Assembly: GCA_036504335.1 (NCBI GenBank) | Contig: DASXVJ010000035.1 | Coordinates: forward strand, 1 to 64,000 | From: Fen-183 sp036504335 | GTDB taxonomy: Bacteria; Acidobacteriota; Thermoanaerobaculia; UBA5066 | Length of the DNA: 64,000 bases | Direction: 5' to 3' | Shown here: positions 15,252 through 23,994 of the stretch, in pieces | Layout: every line of letters begins with the position of its first letter | Position numbering within the stretch: the stretch's first letter is position 1 | Notes under the pieces: model-generated | The model's database searches: none | Told to the model about the DNA's origin: nothing | Seen by the model: only the letters and a program-made list of their open reading frames with translations | Made by a program: the position numbers and the translations under genes

Positions 15252-16085
15252 TCAGGGGGTCGTGTCGAGAAGGACCTTGCGGCCCGCGAGGGGCTGGACG
15301 GGCCGATTGGTCGGCGTCATGTGGGGGAGCGAAACGAACGCGCCCAGCTGCTCGCCCGTGATTCCGGCCGGCGTTTTGAGAACGTACCACCGCACGTTCT
15401 CCGTGCAGGGCGGCGCGGTGAACGAGCCCTCGTACGCGAGGTACGTCCGGTCGCCCGGCAGGAGGTCCGCGAGGCCGATCGTCACCGAGGTGTCGTCCCT
15501 CTTCGCTCCCTTTTCCTTCGGGAGGCTCGTGAAGACCGGGGCGAGGGCCGGGCTGCCGCCGCCCTGCACGAGGAAGATTCCCACGACGAGGCTCGACTTG
15601 CCGTCCGGCGCGACGTGGACGAGGTGCATCTCCATCGGGTAATGGAGCCCGTCGAGGGAGTGCTCGGACGGCGCGTGAAAGTGAAACTGGACGAGCCGCC
15701 ACGCCACCCCGTCGATCTCGACCGTGCTGCCCTTGTCCACGTCGGCCTGCACGGTGTGGCCGTCGTTCACGAGGTGAAGCTTCGTCGCCCCGTACTTGAA
15801 GACGAGATTCGGGAGGTCTTTCGCCTCGACCGGGAACGGCGCCCGCGTCGCGAGGTCGACGGGCGACTGGCGCTTGCCCGCCGCGCACGCCACGTTGCCG
15901 GGCAGGGAGCCCCATTCCGCGGGCCCGGCGGTCTCGGCGTCCGCCACGTAGCCCCAGTGCTTCTCATGGACGGAGGGCGCCGGAGCCGGCGTGACGGACG
16001 TCGTGGGCGCCGTCGAGGTGCATCCGTTCAGGACGAGAGCCGCGGCGACGAAGGACGCGGCCGCGGAGGTTCTGGAGACGTTCAT
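15252..16085 (-). CDS. Alpha-class carbonic anhydrase, lipoprotein
   Basis: ATG 16085 gives 277 residues with a lipoprotein signal (VLNGCTS). The mature domain begins HWGYVADAETAGPAEW and has the family's QSPVDL motif. The three zinc-binding His lie in QFHFHAPSEHS and EMHLVH. It hydrates CO2 outside the inner membrane. With the beta-class enzyme encoded at 12612-13304, the cell can balance CO2 and bicarbonate on both sides of the membrane. It is 24 bases downstream of the radical SAM gene and probably cotranscribed with it, though no functional link is obvious. Confidence 0.95.
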   Translation of the reverse strand: MNVSRTSAAASFVAAALVLNGCTSTAPTTSVTPAPAPSVHEKHWGYVADAETAGPAEWGSLPGNVACAAGKRQSPVDLATRAPFPVEAKDLPNLVFKYGATKLHLVNDGHTVQADVDKGSTVEIDGVAWRLVQFHFHAPSEHSLDGLHYPMEMHLVHVAPDGKSSLVVGIFLVQGGGSPALAPVFTSLPKEKGAKRDDTSVTIGLADLLPGDRTYLAYEGSFTAPPCTENVRWYVLKTPAGITGEQLGAFVSLPHMTPTNRPVQPLAGRKVLLDTTP

Positions 16086-16108
16086 GTTTCCTCCGGCGTT
16101 CGGCGCAC

Positions 16109-17182
16109 TCAGCCCTTCAGGGCGTAGATGCACTTGCGGCAGATGAAGTCTTCGGGGGCGTCCTCGAGACCGTACGTCCAGCGGCGGAGGCGCGCGATCT
16201 CCGGGCCGCGCAGCACGTCGGCGACGCTCGACTTCGTCAGGTCGCCCACGACGTACTTCTCGTCGTAGTCCTCGCAGCAGAGGACACACTCTCCGTGCGG
16301 CGAGACGTGGAGGTGCTGGAGCGGGCGCGAGCCGACATTCTCGCAGCCCCGCAGGCGCGCGATCGGCGCCTCGGGCTTGAGGCCGAGCTCGAGGTGGCCC
16401 GCGCGGTCCATGACCTCGTACGTCCGCACCTCGAAGAGGCTCCCGGCGTAGCGCGCCTGGATCTCCTCGAAATCCCTCTTGTGGTCCGCGTCGCCGCGGC
16501 CGAGGACGACGACGACCATCTCCTGCGCGACCCGGCGGTCCTTGACGGCGTCGACGTTCGCGAGGACGCGCGGGAGGTGGTCCGCCCCGCGGTCGCGCGT
16601 GTAGCGCTCGCGGTCGAGCGTCGACAGGTTGATCGAGAGGTACCTCAGGCCGCCCAGTTCGATGAGCGCGTCGACGCGCTCGGGCGTGAGCCCCCAGCCG
16701 TTCGTGAGGACCGCGGCGGGAAGGCCGTTCTTCTTCAGGACCTTCACCTGCTCGAGAAAACGCGGGTCCGCCGTCGGCTCGTTGTAATTGATCATGAAGA
16801 CGCCCTCGAGCGTGTCGCGGAAGGCGGCGAGCTCGCCCGCGATGCGCTCGTACATCTCCATCGGCATCGCGTGCGGGGCGCGGGGCGCGATCGACACGGG
16901 GCAGAAGTAGCAGGCCTGGTTGCAGGAGGTGTGGCCTTCGAGCGAGACGTACTTCAGGCGAAAGCGCGACGCGTCCGCGCCGCTCGCGACGAGCCAGCCG
17001 CCGTCGGCGAGGAGACGCTCGATCTCCGGCGAGAGGGACGTCGCGACCGGCGGCCGCGCGGCGAGCGCTTTCACCTCGGCGAACCCCGGCTCGCCGGTCT
17101 TGAGCGTGCGGTCGGTGAGAGGGTTGTAGACCTGCCCCTCGTCCACCTGGAGGAAGGGCTCGACCGAGAGGACCGCGCTCAC
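16109..17182 (-). CDS. Radical SAM/SPASM domain protein
   Basis: I place the start at GTG 17182 (357 residues); the open frame extends further upstream with no matching sequence. The radical SAM cluster motif is CNQACYFCP (CxxxCxxC), preceded by LKYVSLEGHTS. The barrel contains INYNEPTADPRF and LSINLSTLDRERY. The C-terminal SPASM-like part has Cys in LRGCENVGSR, ECVLCCEDYDEKYVVGDL and ICRKCIYALKG, enough for an auxiliary iron-sulfur cluster. Such enzymes modify peptides or assemble cofactors, but no precursor peptide gene is seen next to it. The substrate is unknown. Confidence 0.85.
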   Translation of the reverse strand: MSAVLSVEPFLQVDEGQVYNPLTDRTLKTGEPGFAEVKALAARPPVATSLSPEIERLLADGGWLVASGADASRFRLKYVSLEGHTSCNQACYFCPVSIAPRAPHAMPMEMYERIAGELAAFRDTLEGVFMINYNEPTADPRFLEQVKVLKKNGLPAAVLTNGWGLTPERVDALIELGGLRYLSINLSTLDRERYTRDRGADHLPRVLANVDAVKDRRVAQEMVVVVLGRGDADHKRDFEEIQARYAGSLFEVRTYEVMDRAGHLELGLKPEAPIARLRGCENVGSRPLQHLHVSPHGECVLCCEDYDEKYVVGDLTKSSVADVLRGPEIARLRRWTYGLEDAPEDFICRKCIYALKG

Positions 17183-17250
17183 CGCGAGATCGTAGCAAAG
17201 CGGAACGGGCGCCGAAGCGCCCGTTCCGGAGACGTCACGAGGACACCGGC

Positions 17251-18267
17251 TCAGTCGGCCTGCGCCTTCGCGTGCTTCTTTTCGGCCATCGCGCGGACGG
17301 CGGCGCCGGGGAGCGTGCCCGCGATGGACACGGTCGACTTGTCGCGCGTCACGGTGAACTTGCGGAGGACGGCCACCGTCTCGGGCGACTTCTCCTGCGC
17401 CGCGAGGCGCCAGGCCGCGAGGACGCCGCGGAGCGCGTCCTCCATGAGGCCGGCCGTTTCGTCGTCGGAGACGAGGCCGGTCGCATTCAGCTTCAGCGCG
17501 TCGCCCCTGGCGGTCGCCTGAAGAGCGAGGAGGGAGACGGACTTCATGGACGACACGAGCGTCGCCGCCGCGTCCATTCCGTTCCCCTCGGCCTGCGCGT
17601 GCGCGTGCCTCACGGCGGCGTCCTTCGCCGGCAGGCGCGTGACGTCCACGAGCGCCCAGGCCGACGCGCCGGATTCGATCCGGCCGAGATGCTGGCCGAG
17701 GCCGGCGCCGGAGCGGAAGGGCGTCCCGCCCGCGCTCCGCCGCGCGAGCGCCGCGACGACCGAGGACTCGTTGCCCGCGATCACGAGGCGGTTGCTCGCG
17801 AACGCGATCGCGCCCTGCTCGCGGTTCGACGAGGCTGACGTGTTCTTGTCGGGGAGGAGGTAGTAGTCGCCCGCGGGCGTTGACCTCTTCACGCCGCCGC
17901 GCCCGGCGATCGCCGCCGACAGGGCGGACGCGTCGAAGCGGCCCTCGAAGAGGACGAGACCCCATCCGGCGCTGCCGCCGGCGCCCTTCGGCGAGCCGGC
18001 CGCGACGACCGTGTCGACGTCCTCTTTCGGGTTCAGGCGCGCCTCCGCGAGGAAGTGCGCCGCGTCTCCGTCCACCGTGAGCTTGTCCGTGTCCGAGAAG
18101 ACGCGCGCGGCGAGCGGGCTCGAGCGCAGATCCGCCACGTGGATGACGCCCACGGAGGCCGCGTCGGCCGGGACGAGCGCGAGCGCGTCGTCCGTGGCGG
18201 CGGCCACCGGAAGCGACAGGGCGGCGGCGAAGGTCAGGGCGAGGGCGGAGACGGCGAATCGCTTCAT
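17251..18267 (-). CDS. Exported hypothetical protein (DUF3352-like)
   Basis: The 338 residues begin with signal MKRFAVSALALTFAAALSL. The mature protein has the pattern of periplasmic proteins that open with DALALVPADAASVGVIHVADL and then alternate beta-rich segments (WGLVLFEGRFDASAL, YYLLPDKNTSA, AIAFASNRLVIAGNESSV), similar to DUF3352. No catalytic motif is seen. It lies one base downstream of the ABC permease stop region and shares the strand with the ABC exporter pair, so it may be an accessory of that exporter. Confidence 0.6.
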   Translation of the reverse strand: MKRFAVSALALTFAAALSLPVAAATDDALALVPADAASVGVIHVADLRSSPLAARVFSDTDKLTVDGDAAHFLAEARLNPKEDVDTVVAAGSPKGAGGSAGWGLVLFEGRFDASALSAAIAGRGGVKRSTPAGDYYLLPDKNTSASSNREQGAIAFASNRLVIAGNESSVVAALARRSAGGTPFRSGAGLGQHLGRIESGASAWALVDVTRLPAKDAAVRHAHAQAEGNGMDAAATLVSSMKSVSLLALQATARGDALKLNATGLVSDDETAGLMEDALRGVLAAWRLAAQEKSPETVAVLRKFTVTRDKSTVSIAGTLPGAAVRAMAEKKHAKAQAD

Positions 18268-18268
18268 G

Positions 18269-19123
18269 TCAGAAGTCCTTTCTCCGGAACCGGAGGCATG
18301 CGAGGGCGAGACAGCCGGCGCCGAACGCGCCGGTCGTGAGGAACGGCTGGAGGGCGAGGGCCTTCTGCATCCGCGCCGGGCCCTGGTCGCCCATCACGAG
18401 CGCGACGACGGCGGCGCCGAGCTCGGCCGTCTTCGGGAAGACCCAGTAGAGGCCCTGCACGAGCTGCGCGGCCCACTCGTACGACATCGCGGCCGCGATG
18501 CGGTCGTGGTTCACGAGGATGGCCGAGAGGAAGAAGAGCGCGAACGTCGCCATGATCGAGACGGCCGTCGAGGACGTGAGCGTCCCGATGAGGAACGCGA
18601 ACGCCATGAGCGCCGCGATCCCGAACAGGATGATCCCGGCCGCGAGGAAGAAGCGCGGATGGACGAGGCGCGTTTTCCAGATGACGAGGAGCCACATCGA
18701 TCCGAGGAGGTAGAGGACGTTCGACGCCGAGAGAAGGACCCCGCCGAGGTAGCGCGAGAGGAGGAGCGGCACGCGTCCGACCGGGCGCGAGAGGTAGAGG
18801 TCGACCGTGCCCTTCTCCATGAGCCGCGGCACGAGGTGCGCGGTGGCGAAGATCGCGAGGAACGTCCCGACGACGTAGAGGAAGCCCGCGAAGCCGGACT
18901 CGAAGCCGAGGACGAGCTTGTCGAGGTCCACGGACTGGCGGCCCATGTGGACGTTCTGGCCGAAGATCTTCGCGCCCGCGAGCGCGCCGTTCACGACGTC
19001 GAGATTCACGGCGACGGCAAACAGAAGGATGAAGAGCGACGACAGCGCGAAGTACGCGACGAGCGTCCAGCGCGCGGCCGCTTCGCGGAAGACCTCTTCG
19101 ATGTTGGCGGCGAGGGCTCGCAT
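18269..19123 (-). CDS. ABC-2 type transporter permease
   Basis: The 284 residues contain about six hydrophobic helices: about 20-42, 80-105, 130-150, 155-180, 183-205 and 255-275. The layout matches ABC-2 permeases such as those of NosY/CcmB-like exporters, with the cytoplasmic signature LVPRLMEKGTVDLYLSRPVGR. A large first loop (about 43-78) faces the periplasm. The adjacent ATP-binding gene at 19137 starts upstream on the same strand, so the two form an exporter. The substrate cannot be told from the sequence. Confidence 0.85.
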   Translation of the reverse strand: MRALAANIEEVFREAAARWTLVAYFALSSLFILLFAVAVNLDVVNGALAGAKIFGQNVHMGRQSVDLDKLVLGFESGFAGFLYVVGTFLAIFATAHLVPRLMEKGTVDLYLSRPVGRVPLLLSRYLGGVLLSASNVLYLLGSMWLLVIWKTRLVHPRFFLAAGIILFGIAALMAFAFLIGTLTSSTAVSIMATFALFFLSAILVNHDRIAAAMSYEWAAQLVQGLYWVFPKTAELGAAVVALVMGDQGPARMQKALALQPFLTTGAFGAGCLALACLRFRRKDF

Positions 19124-19136
19124 GTCGGCTCTTCTT

Positions 19137-20144
19137 CTAGTTCGGAAGGTCGGAAGAGGATTCGGATTTCTTAGAAGGTGAAGAGGGCGGATCGTTGGCC
19201 GGCTCGCCGGCGCGCACGAGGTCGACGAACACGTCCTCCAGGGAAGTCTTGTCCGGGGTGAGCTCGGTCAGCAGGGCGCCGCGGGCGCGCGTCGCATCGA
19301 TGATCGAATTCAGGTGCTGCACGTCGCGGGCGAGCACGCGCACGTGCCCGTTCACGCGCTCCGCCCCCGCGCCCAGCGCTCGGAAATCGGCGATCAGCTC
19401 CTCGGTGAGCGGAGCCGCTCCCAGCCTGTACCCCTTCAAAGAACTCTTCTCTTCATCTCTCTTCGTCAGCTCCTCCACCGTCCCCATCGCCGCGACCTTG
19501 CCCTTACGCAGCACCGCCACGCGGTCGCACGTGAGCTCGATCTCGGAGAGGAGGTGGGAGTTGAGGAGGATCGCGCGGCCCTTCGCGGCCTCGGCGCGCA
19601 GGAGGTCGCGGATCTCGCGCCGCCCCACCGGGTCGACGCCGTCCGTCGGCTCGTCGAGGAGAAGAACCTCGGGGTCGTGCACCAGCGCCGAGGCGAGGCC
19701 GAGGCGCTGCGTCATGCCCTTGGAGAACTTCCGGACCTTCACGTCGATCCAGTCCCCGAGCTGCACGCGCGAAAGGAGCTCGGGGATGCGCACCTTCAGC
19801 GTCGCGTGGTCCATGCCCGACATGCGCCCGAAAACCGACAGCGTCTGGCGCGCCGTGAGATAGCCGGGGAAGCGGTGCCCTTCCGGGAGGTAGCCGACGC
19901 GGCGCCGGCTCTCGGGGTCCCTCGCGGGGAGCCCGAGAAGCGACGCTTCGCCCGACGTCGCATGCGTGAGCCCGAGGAGGATCTTGACGGTCGTGGTCTT
20001 CCCCGCCCCGTTCGGCCCGAGAAGGCCGAAGAGCTCGCCCGGCTGGATCGCAAAATCGATCCCCGCCAGGGCGTCGATCGCGCGCCCGCCGAACGCGGGC
20101 CGGTACGTCTTCCGGAGCTCCCGGACCTCGATGGCGGCCGTCAT
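19137..20144 (-). CDS. ABC transporter ATP-binding protein
   Basis: The 335 residues have Walker A GPNGAGKTT, Q-loop (YLPEGHRFPGYL), signature KFSKGMTQRLGLA, Walker B VLLLDEPTDGVD and the H-loop (NSHLLSE). The C-terminal extension of about 100 residues is typical for ABC-2 exporters. It drives the permease encoded by the next gene. The last 15 or so residues are an odd Ser/Lys/Glu tail encoded by an AT-rich stretch that contains a dispersed repeat (19167-19189). Another AT-rich patch lies at 19431-19470. The tail appears dispensable because it lies past the family's end. Confidence 0.92.
   Translation of the reverse strand: MTAAIEVRELRKTYRPAFGGRAIDALAGIDFAIQPGELFGLLGPNGAGKTTTVKILLGLTHATSGEASLLGLPARDPESRRRVGYLPEGHRFPGYLTARQTLSVFGRMSGMDHATLKVRIPELLSRVQLGDWIDVKVRKFSKGMTQRLGLASALVHDPEVLLLDEPTDGVDPVGRREIRDLLRAEAAKGRAILLNSHLLSEIELTCDRVAVLRKGKVAAMGTVEELTKRDEEKSSLKGYRLGAAPLTEELIADFRALGAGAERVNGHVRVLARDVQHLNSIIDATRARGALLTELTPDKTSLEDVFVDLVRAGEPANDPPSSPSKKSESSSDLPN
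19167..19189 (-). repeat. AT-rich 23-nt repeat, copy 1 (in ABC ATPase gene)
   Basis: On the minus strand the core reads CTCTTCACCTTCTAAGAA; the full 23 bases match copy 2 (62757-62779) without a mismatch. Here it encodes part of a Ser/Pro/Lys tail at the C terminus of the ABC ATPase. Its base composition differs from the GC-rich gene around it. Confidence 0.6.
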
Positions 20145-20206
20145 GACAACATTCCCACGCCCCCTGATACGCGAAAGGGGGGTGGGTTGTTCCCGGAGGA
20201 GGGCCC

Positions 20207-20896
20207 GTGTCCCGCGAAGTCGAGGCGTTCCTGTCAGTTGAAGTCCCTCTGCGCCTCCTCGCCCGGAGGCCCGAGGAGGGTCCGGGCGCGGCGCCCGTCC
20301 TCCTCGGGATGCACGGCTACGGGATGGACGCCGAGTCGTTTCTCGCCGTCCTCGCGAAGGCGGCGCCGCCGTCCTTTCTCGTCCTTTCGCTCCAGGGACC
20401 GCACTCGACGCTCCTTTCGGCCCTCGACGACCCCGAGCCGAAGCGGGGCTTCCACTGGGGCGTCTCGCCGCGCGCCGAGGACAACAGGCTCGTCCACCGG
20501 CGAGCCGCGCTCGCCGCGCTCGCGTGGGCCGGCGCGAACGGCGGCGACCGCGCGCGCGCGGTCCTCGCGGGTTTCAGCCAGCCCTGTTCGTTCAACTATC
20601 GACTGGCCGCAACCCCGCCCGAAGGACTCTCGTTCCCGGCGGTCCTCGCGTTCTGCGGCGGCGTGCCCGGCGAGTGGACCGGCCCGGGCGAGCCGACCGC
20701 CGCCTCGGGAGCGGTCGACGTCCTGCACGTCTCGACGAACCATGACCCGTACTACCCCGCCGAACGCATCGCGCCCTACAAGGAGATCCTCGCGACGCGC
20801 TTCCGGTCGGCAGAGCACCGGATGTACGACGGGGGACACCGCGTGCCCTCCGCGTCGTTTGAAGACGTCCGCGCCTTTCTCGAGGCGCACTCCTAG
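20207..20896 (+). CDS. Alpha/beta hydrolase (phospholipase/carboxylesterase family)
   Basis: GTG 20207 follows GGAGGAGGG and gives 229 residues. The oxyanion region is VLLGMHGYGMD. The nucleophile is in the elbow AGFSQP (G-x-S-x-x), and the catalytic Asp and His lie in STNHDPYYPAERI and YDGGHRVPS. This fits the cytoplasmic carboxylesterase/lysophospholipase group, which hydrolyses short acyl esters. It is divergent from the ABC exporter and convergent with the sortilin-like gene, overlapping its end by four bases. Confidence 0.85.
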   Translation: MSREVEAFLSVEVPLRLLARRPEEGPGAAPVLLGMHGYGMDAESFLAVLAKAAPPSFLVLSLQGPHSTLLSALDDPEPKRGFHWGVSPRAEDNRLVHRRAALAALAWAGANGGDRARAVLAGFSQPCSFNYRLAATPPEGLSFPAVLAFCGGVPGEWTGPGEPTAASGAVDVLHVSTNHDPYYPAERIAPYKEILATRFRSAEHRMYDGGHRVPSASFEDVRAFLEAHS

Positions 20897-23800
20897 CGGG
20901 CGGCTGCGTCCGCGATCGGCGCGAGCTTTCGGGCCCTCAGCTTCCCGTTGAGCGCGGGGAGGTCCTTCGCCGCGAGCCCGGAGGCGCGCGCTTCGACGTC
21001 GTTCAACTCGCGCTCGAGGACGGCGACACGCTCGACCTGGTAGTCGCCCGGCCGGCCCTCGTACGAGAGGATCGCGTCGTAGACGTACGCGAGGTGCTCG
21101 CGCAGGCGCTCCTCGCCCGTGATCGCACCGCCCTCGGAGGTCGCGACGACGTCCTTGCGGATCGCGTCGGCCTTCGCGGAGAAGGCGTCGAGATCCCTGC
21201 GGAGCGCGTCTGCCGCGGGGAGGCCCATCGCGCGCACGCCGGCGAGAGCCCGATAGCCGTTCAGGCGGTCCACGACGTCGCTCATGCGCCCGAAGAGCGC
21301 ATGCGCCTGCATCGCGGCGTCGTACTGGGCCTTGCGGTCGGCGAGCGTGAACGGAGCCTTCGGGTCGAGCGAGACGACGAGCGGCGTCTCGAGGACGTCC
21401 TTGCCCTTCGTGATGCGCACCGTGTACGTGCCGGGCAGAACGCGCGGCCCCGCGCCGGCGCCGCCCGCCTGCGCGGCCGTCGGGACGCGCGGGGGCTTCT
21501 CCTGCATCGACCACACGACCCGGTTGATCCCCTTCCTCTTGCCCGCGGACAACGTGTCGACCACGCGGCCCGAGGCGTCGAGGATCTCGAGCCTCATGCG
21601 GCCGAACGTGTGGCGAGTCTTCTGGAAGTAGGAAATGACCGCGCCGGACGGCGGGTTCGAGCCCGCGTAAGAGGCGTCGCCCTCGGGCCAGCCGCCCGAG
21701 CCGCGCGGTTTCTGCACGACCGGGCGTCCCGGAAGGAACGCGACGTCCTTCGCGAGGACGTCGTCCGTCAGCGCGCGGAGCGGCGTCAGGTCGTCGACGA
21801 TCCAGATCCCGCGCCCGTGCGTCGCGACGACGAGGTCCTGTTCGCGCGAGCCGAACACGAGGTCGCGCACGGGGACGGACGGGAAGTTGCCGCCCTTGAA
21901 CTCCCGCCACGATTTTCCGGCGTCCCCGGAGATCCAGAGGCCGAACTCCGTTCCGAGATAGAGGAGGCCCTCTCGCACGGGGTCTTCCTTGATCACGTAC
22001 GCCCAGCCGCGGACGCCCGAGGACGGGCCCGCGATCCGCTCCCACGTCTTCCCGAAGTCCTTCGTCGCGTAGACCCACGGCTCCATGTCGCCGAACGTGT
22101 GGCGGTCGAACGCCGCGTACGCCGCGCCGTCGGCGTGCACGCCGGCCTCGACCCACGAGACCCAGCTCGCGGGCGGGAGGTCCGGGACGTTCTTCACGAG
22201 GTTCGTCCACTTCTCCCCGCCGTCGCGCGTGAGCTGGAGGTTGCCGTCGTCGGTGCCCACCCAGATCGTCCTCGCGTCGCGCGGGCTCTCCGAGATCGAA
22301 TACACCGTCGTGTGCATCTCGGCGGCGGAGTTGTCCACGGTGACGCCGCCGGATTGCTCCTGCTTCTGCTTGGCGGGATCGTTCGTCGTGAGGTCCGGCG
22401 AGATGCGCCGCCACGACTGGCCGCCGTCCTGCGTCACGAAAACGAACTGCGCGCCGATGTAGACGCGGCCCTTGTCGCGGCGCGAGAGGTGGATCGGCGT
22501 GTTCCAGTTCCAGCGCAGCTTTTCCTTGTAACGAGCCTTCGGCTGGATGTCGCGGGCGGCGAGCGTCTTCCGGTCGATCCGTCCGATGAAGCCGCCCTGC
22601 GCCTCCGCATAGACGAAGTTCGGGTCGGCGGGGTCCACGAACACCCAGAAGCCGTCGCCCCCGAAGAGGTTCTCCCACCGGCCGTTCGTGATGCCGCCGG
22701 GATACGCGGAGTCGCCGGCCCACGAGCTGTTGTCCTGCAGGCCGCCGTAGACCTGGTACGGCTCCTTCTCGTCCGTGGACACGTGGTAGAACTGCGAGAC
22801 CGGCAGGTTGTTGCACTTCCACCAGCGGTTCGCGCCGTCGTGGGAGATCCACAGGCCGCCGTCGTCGGCCGTGACGACGTGCTTCGGGTTCTTCGGGTTG
22901 ATCCAGACGTCGTGGTGGTCGCCGTGCGTGCCGCCGCCCACGTCGCCGAAGCTCTCGCCGCCGTCCTCGGAGGCGATGAGCGTCAGGTTCGGTTTGTAGA
23001 CGCGGTCGGGGTTCGTCGGGTCGACGATCAGGCGCGAGAAGTAGAACGGCCTCCACACCATCCGCTGGCTGTCGTCCTTCCGGGCCCACGCCTTCCCGCC
23101 GTCGTCGGAGCGGAACAGCGCCGATTTCACGCCCTCGATCACGGCGTAAACGCGGTCGGGCTTCGACGGCGCGATCGCGACGTCGAGGCGGCCCCACGGC
23201 CCCTCGGGCAGGCCGGGGGCGCTCCTGGCGTCGAGCGTTTTCCAGGACGCGCCGCCGTCCTCCGTGAGGAAGAGGCCCGAGCCGGAGACTCCCGCCGGCC
23301 CGTCGCTCCCGGAACGGAACGTCCAGCCCTTGCGCCGGAAATCCCAGAGGCCCGCGAAGAGGCGATCCGGGTTGCGCGGATCCATCGCGAGGCCGGAACA
23401 GCCCGTCGAGAGGTTGCCGCCCTTGAGAACGAGCGACCAGGACTTCCCGCCGTCCGTCGTCTTGTAGAGGCCGCGATCCGCCGAGTCCGACCAGAGCCTG
23501 CCGGGCACGCACGCGTACACGACGTCGCTCTTCTTCGGGTTCACGAGGATGCGGTTCACGCGCTCGGACTCCGGGAGGCCCATGTGCGTCCAGGTCTCGC
23601 CGCCGTCGCCGGAGCGGTAGACGCCGTTTCCGATCGACGTGGAGTTGCGCGTCCAGCTCTCGCCGGTTCCCACCCAGACGACCTTCGGGTCGGACGGGTC
23701 GAGCGCGATCGCGCCGATCGACTGAACGGGTTGCCTGTCGAAGACGGGCTTGAACGTCGTCCCTCCGTCGACCGACTTCCAGACGCCGCCCGAAGCGGCG

Positions 23801-23994
23801 CCGACGAAGAGCGTGACCTTCCCGTCTTCCTCGACGCGGCCCGCGAGCGCGGCGATCCGCCCGCTCATCTGGGCGGAGCCGATGTTGCGCGCGCCGAGGC
23901 CCGAGATCGTTCCGGCGTCGCCGGCGGGCGGCGCCGCCGGCGAGACGGACGCGGCGAGGGCGGAAGCGGCGGTCAGGAGCGCGGCGGCTCTCAT
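20893..23994 (-). CDS. Secreted sortilin/BNR-repeat beta-propeller protein
   Basis: ATG 23994 gives 1033 residues and overlaps the stop of the LolA-like gene (ATGA). A signal peptide (MRAAALLTAASALAASV) starts it. About 700 residues of beta-propeller follow with many BNR/Asp-box motifs of the type S-x-D-G-G-x-T/S-W (for example SVDGGTTF, SGDGGETW, TTDGGKSW, TEDGGASW, TQDGGQSW, SGDAGKSW). The last 250 residues are a separate helical/Ig-like region. This architecture is shared by secreted Acidobacteriota and Bacteroidetes proteins annotated as VPS10/sortilin or glycosyl hydrolase. Catalysis is not shown by any motif; it may bind polysaccharide or protein. Confidence 0.85.
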   Translation of the reverse strand: MRAAALLTAASALAASVSPAAPPAGDAGTISGLGARNIGSAQMSGRIAALAGRVEEDGKVTLFVGAASGGVWKSVDGGTTFKPVFDRQPVQSIGAIALDPSDPKVVWVGTGESWTRNSTSIGNGVYRSGDGGETWTHMGLPESERVNRILVNPKKSDVVYACVPGRLWSDSADRGLYKTTDGGKSWSLVLKGGNLSTGCSGLAMDPRNPDRLFAGLWDFRRKGWTFRSGSDGPAGVSGSGLFLTEDGGASWKTLDARSAPGLPEGPWGRLDVAIAPSKPDRVYAVIEGVKSALFRSDDGGKAWARKDDSQRMVWRPFYFSRLIVDPTNPDRVYKPNLTLIASEDGGESFGDVGGGTHGDHHDVWINPKNPKHVVTADDGGLWISHDGANRWWKCNNLPVSQFYHVSTDEKEPYQVYGGLQDNSSWAGDSAYPGGITNGRWENLFGGDGFWVFVDPADPNFVYAEAQGGFIGRIDRKTLAARDIQPKARYKEKLRWNWNTPIHLSRRDKGRVYIGAQFVFVTQDGGQSWRRISPDLTTNDPAKQKQEQSGGVTVDNSAAEMHTTVYSISESPRDARTIWVGTDDGNLQLTRDGGEKWTNLVKNVPDLPPASWVSWVEAGVHADGAAYAAFDRHTFGDMEPWVYATKDFGKTWERIAGPSSGVRGWAYVIKEDPVREGLLYLGTEFGLWISGDAGKSWREFKGGNFPSVPVRDLVFGSREQDLVVATHGRGIWIVDDLTPLRALTDDVLAKDVAFLPGRPVVQKPRGSGGWPEGDASYAGSNPPSGAVISYFQKTRHTFGRMRLEILDASGRVVDTLSAGKRKGINRVVWSMQEKPPRVPTAAQAGGAGAGPRVLPGTYTVRITKGKDVLETPLVVSLDPKAPFTLADRKAQYDAAMQAHALFGRMSDVVDRLNGYRALAGVRAMGLPAADALRRDLDAFSAKADAIRKDVVATSEGGAITGEERLREHLAYVYDAILSYEGRPGDYQVERVAVLERELNDVEARASGLAAKDLPALNGKLRARKLAPIADAAAR

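Noticed and set aside
16109..17182. RiPP biosynthesis locus around the radical SAM/SPASM gene
   Set aside because: No small precursor-like frame or peptidase/exporter of that kind lies adjacent.
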